64,000 nucleotides of DNA from Rhynchopus sp. YZ270_cl-10 (lineage: Eukaryota > Euglenozoa > Diplonemea > Diplonemida > Diplonemidae). This document shows positions 56,548 to 64,000 of this stretch, in pieces; the first letter of the stretch is position 1; each line of letters opens with the position of its first letter. Under the pieces are notes generated by a model. That model was given only the letters and a program-made list of their open reading frames with translations. It did not search any database and had not been told where the DNA came from. The stretch lies in contig OZ037888.1 of NCBI GenBank assembly GCA_964035575.1, positions 1 through 64,000 on the forward strand, written 5' to 3'. The position numbers and the translations under genes were made by a program.

Positions 56548-58781
56548 GGGGAATAGTCAGTTATACCCTACCCTTTTTTTGAAATGGTCAGAGATACCCG
56601 AAAATAAGTTCAGATATACCCGAAAACCAGAAATAGGGCATAACTGACTATATCTGAACTTATTTTCGGGTATTTGAACTTATTTTCGGGTATATCTGAA
56701 CTTTTTTCGGGTATCTCTGAACTTATTTGGGGTACCCACTTATTTGGGGGGTACCCCCTTTGATTTTTTGCCCAGTGGGTGAGTGACCCACCATGAGGAA
56801 TGCGACAGCAGAGACAGTATTGAAGCAGCATGGTATGATTTTCACCCCTCTACCCCACACACAGTTACTTTTAGTGGGGGTAAATACCCGCAAACCCGCA
56901 AACCCTTATACATGGTCCCTCGCTTCGCTTGGGAACCATTAGTGCAGCAGGAAACTCTCTGTAGCGTGAAAAAAGGCTACCTTATTTCGCGGAAATACAT
57001 AGTTATTACCACTTTTTTCATTAACCTCACCCTTCCCGACTACTGCGTTTGTATACCATAACTTAATCACACCCCACATTTACACTCATCACAGGATCGT
57101 GAAATCTGAACTGCATCCGTGATTGCGATGAGCGCCGCTCTCCGACATTCAACAACTCAAAATCCAAGGCTTCACCCAAATCAATCTATTCTAGATTTGT
57201 TTGTGGACGAAGACCTGGGGGTGGGAACACTTTGTCAGTCACTGCTATAGCCATTAACCCAGGGAGCATAGCTAGTGCAAGAAATTCGACTTTGGCAACC
57301 TTCCGGAAAGTCTGTCCTCTGCTTACGGAGGACGAGACACAAGAAAATATTGCGTTCCCCCAGAAAACCAGTGCACATTTCACACTCCTTGTGGGTGGTC
57401 TTGTTGCCTTTTTTGTCAAGTAATTTTGGCCCAGGCATGCTCTCGAAGCATGACAATTTAGTGTGTATGGGGCAGGGTGTTGTTTTGTTCTGAATTCTCT
57501 TTGTTATAACATCTAAGTCAATTGCGGGTGGTGGTTTGTGTAGCGTGAGGCACTCTTTTTAGCAAACTTCCTGCGGCTGCTAAAGTGTTATTTCTTCGGA
57601 TTTAACAACGTACAGCGTAACATAGTGGTTTAGCCTGGTCGACACAACCTTTGATAGATATGGGATAACCAACCCCCTTCGACCCCTCGTGGGTTCACTG
57701 AACAAGCCCTAGTGGTAGTTAAACGCGATTGACATTTACATTTCTTAGAGATGAAAGAACAAGACAACACTTCTGTACCCGCGCATCAAAATTGTGGAAA
57801 ACTTTGCACCCCAAACACCCTCAACAACGCCCGCCAAAAGGCGCCCCTTGTTGCTGGGAGTTGGTTCTCATGATACCTGCACAGCGGGCATTCCTCTGAG
57901 TCCAACGCATGTTTGGCCTGTCTGCGGCGTTGTACTTCAGGTGCACGAAGACAGGGTCTGGTGGTAAATTTTGCGTAGTACTGCGACGTGGTACTGCGTG
58001 GGTCTGGGAACCTGGGTACCTGGGTACAGGAAATTTGTTGTGGAAGACATCAACCACCATGCATTGAGGAGGGTAAGACAGTGTTCGCAGTTTCTACCTG
58101 ATAGCATTACAACATTTAACTTCTCCACGGGGGTCTTGGGCCGTTCACTCGGTTCTACCTTGACTACCGGAAGATATTCTTGAGGCCTTTTTGGTCTCTA
58201 GAATATCCGGTCTTCCCGAACGGAGGCACACTTTGTGTGTTACTACGACCTGGCAATTTCCAGCAGTAGGTTAAGTAATCTTTCTTGTAAATTGTTGGAT
58301 CATTATCTCCTCAGTGCATGAATGCCCCACGTGACTGGACACTTTTGTGTTTGTCATGTGGAGCTGTGGTTGCTCTTTCACGACTTTTTTCCTGTTCCTG
58401 GGTACCTGGACCTGGTATCTGGGTATCTGGGTATCTGGGTATCTGGGTATCTGGGTATCTGGGTATCTGGGTATCTGGGTATCTGGGTATCTGGGTATCT
58501 GGGTATCTGGGTATACCCGAAAACCAACTTTTTTGGGGTACCCGAAAAAAGTTGGCGATATGGTCAGACATGCCCGAAAATAAGTTGAGAAATAGTCAGA
58601 GATACCCGAAATACCCGAAAATAAGTTCAGATATTGGTCAGTTATGCCCTATTTTTGAAAATGGGGCATCTCTGACCAATATCTGAACTTATTTTCGGGT
58701 ATCTCTGACCAATATCTGAACTTATTTTCGGGTATCTCTGACCATTTCAAAAAAAGGGTAGGGTATAACTGACTATTCCCC
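56548..58781. mobile_element. TIR element (2,234 bp), probable 9-bp target duplication
   Basis: Long inverted ends start GGGGAATAGTCAGTTATACC and run through CCCTTTTTTTGAAATGG and repeated AGATACCCGAAAATAAGTTC. The flanks on both sides read AAAAAAATA, a possible 9-bp duplication, although the run is low complexity. The centre holds ~700 bp related to the 36.5-39.4 kb element (including ATTGCGTTCCCCCAGAAAAC and GGGAGTTGGTTCTCATG), and a short open stretch on the minus strand (ECPLCRYHENQLPATRGAFW) that looks like decayed coding sequence. It also contains the GGGTATCT minisatellite and, at 56,889-56,908, two copies of CCCGCAAA. Superfamily not assigned. Confidence 0.75.
58413..58514 (+). repeat. 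8-bp minisatellite (GGGTATCT)n, about 12 copies
   Basis: Perfect tandem GGGTATCT inside the right half of the TIR element, preceded by degenerate GGTACCTGG units. Confidence 0.97.
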
Positions 58782-58796
58782 AAAAAAATATTTAGG

Positions 58797-61748
58797 CACG
58801 GATGCTGCCAGATCTGGCCAGATTTGGGGGCCAATTTCCCAGATCTGGCTCGTTTTCCAGATGTGGAGATCTTGTTTCCAGATCTGGCCAGATCTGGGAA
58901 TCTGGGAAATTTTTTTTTTCAAAAAAAAAAAAAAACTCCCCAGATCTGGCCAGATCTGGAAATCTGGCCAGTTTTTTTTTTCCCTCAGATTTCTGGCTAT
59001 TGTCTCCCAGGGAAAGGGACTCTCGAATTTTTTTTTTCGCCCCTAAAAAGGGCTAATTTCGACGATTTGAGGCCATTTAAAGCAAAATTTGGCACTTTTG
59101 AGCATCTGTGGGGGTCTAAAACGTGGTTTTGCGAACCCGAAATTTCGTGGTTTTTACCAAAGACAAGTCGATTTTTGAAAAATCTCGAAAAAAAAAAAAT
59201 TTTTTTTCCGGGAAAATTTTGACCCCTGAGCAGGGTTTTTGTGTACCAAAAAGTGCAAAAAAACGCAAGAGTCGGGTGTTTTGACGATCTGGTACCGCCA
59301 TATGCAGTACAGGGGCCCACAATTTCGACTTTTTCTTAGCAATTTCCTTCATAATTTTTTTTTCTTCGATATTTGGCAAAGGCAAATCTCAGGCAAAAAA
59401 AATTCACCCCTGATAGTGGGTCCTTGGGTGTCCAAAGATGCCAAAAACACAAAAATTTTGATGTTTTGACCATCTGTGGGCGCCTAAAACGCACTTCTCT
59501 GCCCAAAAAATGAAAATCGATTTTTCCTTAGCGTTTTTATAGCCGTGATTTTTGGGTATTTTTTCGCAAAGGGAAAAAAAAAAATATCAACCAAAATAGT
59601 GGGTCCTTGGGTGACCAAAAATGCAAAAAAACGTTTTTTTTTGGTGTTTTGACCCTTCAGAACCACCCAAAACGCACTTTTGTGTACCAAAACACGCATA
59701 TTTCACATTTCCTCAGCAATTCCTTCACAAGTGCAAGGTGATTTTTGACCAAACTAATTTTGTGCACTTTTTTTGTGGTCACGTAACGCTAAAATCCTCT
59801 CCGTGATGCGAGAATTACATGTGAGAATGCGATAATGATTCTCGCATGCGAACGCCCAAAACCACGAAGGAGGACGCAAGCAAGGCTTCAGTGCACTTAG
59901 GTACAGGATGCGTCGTTTTCAGTTACAAAAAAGGGTACTGTGAAGCGGTTGAGGCACACACACAGACCCGTTGCAAAATGCATCTGGGACCCACGCTAGA
60001 CCCCCCAAAAGCTGTAAAACCATATATTTCCATCTCGCGACCCCAGCGGATGTGGACTGAGGTGTTTTTTTTTGGGTGTTTAGAAAGGTTTTTGTCCGAT
60101 TGGAGAATTTTTTCGGTAAGTGTTGCATTTTGTCCCCACTGAGTGTGCACTCAGAAAACACTCATCAATAAAACGACCTTTCTGTTCGGTAAAAAATAGT
60201 TATTTTCTATCGTAGTAGTGGGTTTGTCGTGCAGTGATGTTCTTTGTACCTGGAGAGTGGGCCGAGTGCAAGGTATGTTTTTAACCCCCCGATTTTCTCC
60301 CTTTTCGACATGTTCTCTATTTTTTAGCTATTTTTTTTTTTTGTCAACAAAAATGTCACTTTTACGTTTAAGGGGTACGGGGCGGCTTCTTGTTTGTTTG
60401 TTTGTTTTTTTGTTGTAGTCTCTACTTTTACATTCAATTTCTCTTAACAGGTACCCGAACCGACGACCCTTCATCATAACAGCGAAGCAGTGCCGACGGA
60501 AGAGCTGGTGCAATTATTTCAAAACCAGGTGGCGATCGTAAAAGTCGGGTTTATATACCAACTTTTCCATTAACCCACCCCATAGACCACCCTAATTATT
60601 ATGAAACTCTTAGTCAGTCACTGCTATAGCCATTTAACCCAGGGAGCGTAGCTAGTGCAAGAAATTCGACTTCGGGATCCGGAAAGTCTGTCCTCTGCTT
60701 GCGGAGGACTAGGCACAAGAAAATATTGCGTTCCCCCAGAAAACTAATTTTTGTCACAGTAATTTTTGCCCAGGGCATGCTCTTGAAGCATGGCGGCTTG
60801 GTGTGAGAAGGGGCAGTGTATTGTATTGTTCTAGATTTCAACGGTTGTTAGAACGAGTCAAGTGGATGCTTATCTAAACACTGACTTTAGTACAGACCCG
60901 AGAGATCACACATGACTTTGAGGAAAGAACAAAGCAATGCATCTGTACCCGCACGCCAGGTTGTAGTTACTTCAGAATTTTCTTAAGTTTGCATGAACGA
61001 GGAGGGGCGAATCATTCTTCGGGAACCATAGTTGTATACCATGGAATGATTTTCTCAAAAACACCACGTGGGGGCTGAATTCAATCCCTTAAGAATTGCG
61101 AATTCAGCCTTTGTAGAAGGTACGTCTTACTTGTACTTGTACTTGTATGCCGTGTCCACCCTTCTCGACCTTACCGGTTCACATGTACGAATAATATTAG
61201 GCAGTGGTAACACCCTTCTCAATTGTGCAAACTTAAGAATTTTCTGCTGTAACTTACCAAAATCGATTTTCTTTCACCCCAAACACCCGCAACACCCCAC
61301 CTGCTACTTCGGTAGCCTGTGTTGTTGGGAGTTGGTTCTCATGTTGATCCCCAGTGTTTTGCACTGCTTCTTCTGAGCCCAACGCTGTTTGGCCTGTCGA
61401 CGTAATAAATACGAAGACAGGGCGGCGGTGCCAACAATTTTCCAATGATGTAACGTTTATCTGATTGATTTATCGTTTGATATACCTTGTGTGTCCTACT
61501 TCGTAACTTGCACACACGAGCAACGTATATTGAACGGTACTTCAAGCGATACTTCGTTATGTCATTGGGGGTACCTGGAAAAAAAAATTTTCCCAGACGT
61601 CCCAGATCTCCCAGATGTGGCCAGATCTGGCCAGATCTGGGACGTCTGGGAAAATTTTTTTTTTCAAAAAAAAAAAAATTTTTTCCAGATCTGGCCAGAT
61701 CTGGGAGGCCCAGATCTGGAGATCTGGCCAGATCTGGCAGCATCCGTG
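58797..61748. mobile_element. Non-coding TIR element, copy 2 (2,952 bp), inverted relative to copy 1
   Basis: Ends CACGGATGCTGCCAGATCTG and its inverse. Flanks are TTTAGG on both sides, a 6-bp target duplication different in sequence from the TTTTAA of copy 1. Different flanking target sites show two independent insertions. The interior is the reverse complement of 36464-39435 with few differences seen, mostly in A/T-run lengths and CCAGATCTGG copy number in the ends. No transposase frame. Confidence 0.88.
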
Positions 61749-61752
61749 TTTA

Positions 61753-62067
61753 GGGCTTAGTTATTTTTTTTTTTGGTACGCGTCCGCGCGCGCTCAAATT
61801 TTTGGAAATCCAAAAATAAAAAATAAAAAAAAAAAAAAAATATGCCGGTGTGGTGTGCATAGAAAAGTATAAAAAAAAAAGTTGGAAAATTTCAGCAATT
61901 TTTTTTCCCCGAATATTTTTTTTTCGAAATTTTTTTTTTGGGCACAACATTGATTTTGCAGCCAAAACAAGTTATTTTTTTTTGGTATTTTATTTTTTTT
62001 TGCGCGCGCGCGCTCAAAATTTGAGGGGGGTCCCGGACGCGTACCAAAAAAAAAAATAACTAAGCCC
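61753..62067. mobile_element. 315-bp MITE with TTA target duplication
   Basis: Inverted ends GGGCTTAGTTATTTTTTTTT...GGTACGCGTCCG and CGGACGCGTACC...TAACTAAGCCC, directly flanked by TTA on both sides. Both ends carry CGCGCGCGCTCAAA(A/T)TTT. Size, TIR and 3-bp TWA-type duplication fit the PIF/Harbinger (Tourist-like) class. This is inference, as no transposase is present. Confidence 0.8.
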
Positions 62068-62705
62068 TTACCCGGTCTGGGGAAAAAAAAAAAAATCCAC
62101 CCGGTCAGGCCAAAAAAAAAAACAAAATGATAATCTTGGGGGTACCTCACACAAACCTCTAAGAGTGACCAGAACTGGCCTCATGAACAAAGTGACCCCG
62201 TCACAGCCAGAACGCGACTCAATTGGTCAAACGCCGAAGGAAAAGGAAGCATGCAGCATGACGAAAGGAAAAAAGTAGCGTACCGTGCGCCTGCGGCGCA
62301 AGATTGCAAGCCACCCATGACATAATTTGGCTGTAAAATGTGCAATTTTAAGCACAATATTTTGAAATGTTGCGTACCGTGGCTTCGCCAGGAACCTTTG
62401 CCATGGCTGCCGTTTCTTTTTGTAGATGTCAATACGAGGAAACGCCCGCACGCTACCGACCTGATATGATTTTTTTGCTTATTCCGCAAAGGTGGGGAAC
62501 GTGAGATGATATGCAATATGCGAGTGAATGCAGCAGTTTTAACGGTTTACCGGGACATTTTCGCCGGAGGCGAAAATATATCCGTTTCGCTTGATCAGAT
62601 CTCGACCGTTTGTTGCATTCCACCCTCCCTTCCTTTTTTTTTTTTTTTTTTTTTGAAAAAATTGATTGTTTCCAGCACACGCGGACTGTGTCAGTGTGTG
62701 ATGGT
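62068..62705. other. Spacer with small triloop hairpins
   Basis: No gene. At 62286-62300 TGCGCC-TGC-GGCGCA and at 62557-62577 ATTTTCGCC-GGA-GGCGAAAAT are perfect stems with three-base loops. The phrase GCGTACCGTG(C/G) occurs twice (~62,278 and ~62,373), each beside a small GC hairpin. ACCCGGTC also occurs twice (62,070 and 62,099). Confidence 0.5.
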
Positions 62706-63762
62706 ATATGGGAGCGTCCGCGAAAGACCCCCCCCTAAAGCTAACATCCATGCTTATTGGTATTTCACTAATTAAAATTTTGGTATTTTATAAGATTTTT
62801 TTTTTAAATGAACTCAGAGTTAAGTTTCTGAGTTCATTAAAAAAAAAATCGGTGAAAAATTCCGAGTAGGTATTAATTTAGATAGGAAAAGCTATGTCAA
62901 CAGCTATGTGTCCCCTTATTTTACCTGTAAATACTAAGGATATACAAGGAAATCCTCACAAACACCCATATAACCACCCACAGAACAACACAACAGGGGG
63001 AAATGGAATCAGCAGCCAAAGCATTCGCTCAGGAGCTGAAAACCCGGCCTTTCCGAGGCCTAAAAAACTTCGCCGAGCTGCAGGTGTATGCAGGGGTTCA
63101 CTGGCAGGGGGGCAAAGGGTGGGACGCGAGGAGCTGGATGCGCGAGGTGTGGAGCTCGAAGCATATGTCTCTCCATATGCAGAAGAGAACCACCAGGAGA
63201 AAAGGGGTGTCCGCCGTTTACTACTCCTGTAGTTGCATCACCGGCACCCCAGGAGGACAATGAGAGCGAGACGGAGGAGGAACAGGAGGAACAGGAGGAC
63301 AATTGTCTGTAACTCTTGGAGAGACTCATCACAGAGGTCAATAGGGTCACTCAAAAAAGGGGGGTTTCTGCGAGAAAGTCGACATCGCCGCAGACGACCC
63401 GGATCGTGAAGCTCTTTCGCACTCTATTTAGAGTGTTCGGAGGGGGCGACAAGCCTCCACCCCCCTTTCCTCCCCCCCCTTTTTGATAATGGGTTTAGAG
63501 ACAGATATTAGTGAATTCCTTCCTATATCCTTAGTATTCACAGGTAAAATAAGGGGACACATAGCTGTTGACATAGCTTTTCCTATTTAAATTAATACCT
63601 ACTCGGAATTTTTCACCGATTTTTTTTTAAATGAACTCAGAAACTTAACTCTGAGTTCATTTTAAAAAAAAATCTTATAAAATACCAAAATTCTAATTAG
63701 TGAAATACCAATAAGCATGGATGTTAGCTTTAGGGGGGGGTCTTTCGCGGACGCTGCCATAT
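62706..63762. mobile_element. ~1.06-kb element with ~250-bp terminal inverted repeats
   Basis: Arms 62706-62955 and 63515-63762 are inverted copies, with outer end ATATGG(G/C)AGCGTCCGCGAA. Each arm contains a nested hairpin (TGAACTCAGA...TCTGAGTTCA) and the phrase AGCTATGTCAACAGCTATGT. Target duplication is not clear. The ~560-bp interior is GC-richer and carries a small open frame. Superfamily not assigned. Confidence 0.75.
63003..63263 (+). CDS. Short open frame inside the TIR element, uncertain
   Basis: 86 codons from an ATG (MESAAKAFAQELKTRPFRGL, then FAELQVYAGVHWQGGKGW). Composition looks protein-like for the first ~55 residues (Trp/Lys/Arg-rich helix-type sequence). An overlapping second frame (63,200-63,312) encodes an acidic run (NESETEEEQEEQEDN) and might be joined by splicing. 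No family recognised. It may be a fragment captured by the element. Confidence 0.3.
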   Translation: MESAAKAFAQELKTRPFRGLKNFAELQVYAGVHWQGGKGWDARSWMREVWSSKHMSLHMQKRTTRRKGVSAVYYSCSCITGTPGGQ

Positions 63763-64000
63763 GATTATTGCCTGAAGTACAGAAAATGGGAGTGTCGGTG
63801 GCGGAGCACAAAAGAGGTAAAATGAGAAACATATCGGGTGGGGTCTCTGATCTAATCTGTGCGACGAATATATTTCCCCTAACACGCCATGTTTGGCCAG
63901 GGCCTCTCCAGCGCGTCAGTTGCAAAAAAAATTTTTGACCACTTTTTTGCCAGACCGGGTAGACCGGGTAAAATTTTAAAATGTTTTTTCAAGATAAAAC
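63763..64000. other. Window end, no gene seen
   Basis: Contains a tandem AGACCGGGT pair at ~63,953-63,972 followed by AAAATTTTAAAATG. The same AGACCGGGTAAAA phrase is at 56,518 and inverted at 62,069, suggesting another repeat family running off the window. Confidence 0.4.

Noticed and set aside
58318-58686. 122-codon frame at the GGGTATCT minisatellite
   Set aside because: Translation of an 8-bp repeat (GYLGIWVS) with no domain.

Overview
The window is nuclear DNA from a eukaryotic microbe whose lineage I cannot resolve. The evidence is spliceosomal GT-AG introns (about 38-157 nt, donors mostly GTATG), an SMN-complex-type protein, qRRM splicing-regulator and macro-domain proteins, and a Helitron-class transposon. 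No rRNA, tRNA, bacterial operon or CRISPR signal was seen. Gene bodies in the 42.5-56.0 kb island look GC-rich, and most of the remainder is AT-rich repeat.

Layout. (1) 1-35,874 is one composite block. Four units lie head to tail, and each is bounded by arrays of the 8-bp repeat GGGTTTGC (arrays A-E). Units 1 and 2 (5,311-9,451 and 9,604-12,715) are short and non-coding. Units 3 and 4 (13,810-24,540 and 24,941-35,662) are almost identical 10.7-kb autonomous Helentron/Helitron2-like elements, coded on the minus strand. Each carries a small coiled-coil/zinc-finger gene and a Rep, PIF1-helicase and OTU-protease coding region interrupted by short introns. Unit 4 looks intact. Unit 3 has an 8-bp tandem duplication that breaks the helicase frame. 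(2) 36,464-39,435 is a non-coding element with terminal inverted repeats (TIRs), followed by a ~22-bp tandem repeat and a 2.75-kb array of a second 8-bp satellite (CTAAGGAG). (3) 42,539-55,952 is a host gene island with four minus-strand genes: a large helical, probably mitochondrial protein; an ESRP/hnRNP F/H-like splicing regulator; a macro-domain protein; and a Gemin5-like WD40 protein. (4) 56,548-63,762 is a nest of TIR elements. It includes a second, inverted copy of the 36-39 kb element, a MITE with TTA target duplications, and an element carrying a third 8-bp minisatellite (GGGTATCT).

How the parts relate. The Helitron proteins would act together: Rep nicks and joins the ends, the helicase unwinds, and the OTU domain is an accessory cysteine-protease fold typical of the Helentron branch. 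The head-to-tail order with the same satellite at every junction suggests rolling-circle read-through, or repeated insertion into a satellite. Two host genes concern RNA splicing (Gemin5-like for snRNP assembly, ESRP-like for splice choice), but nothing shows that they are co-regulated.
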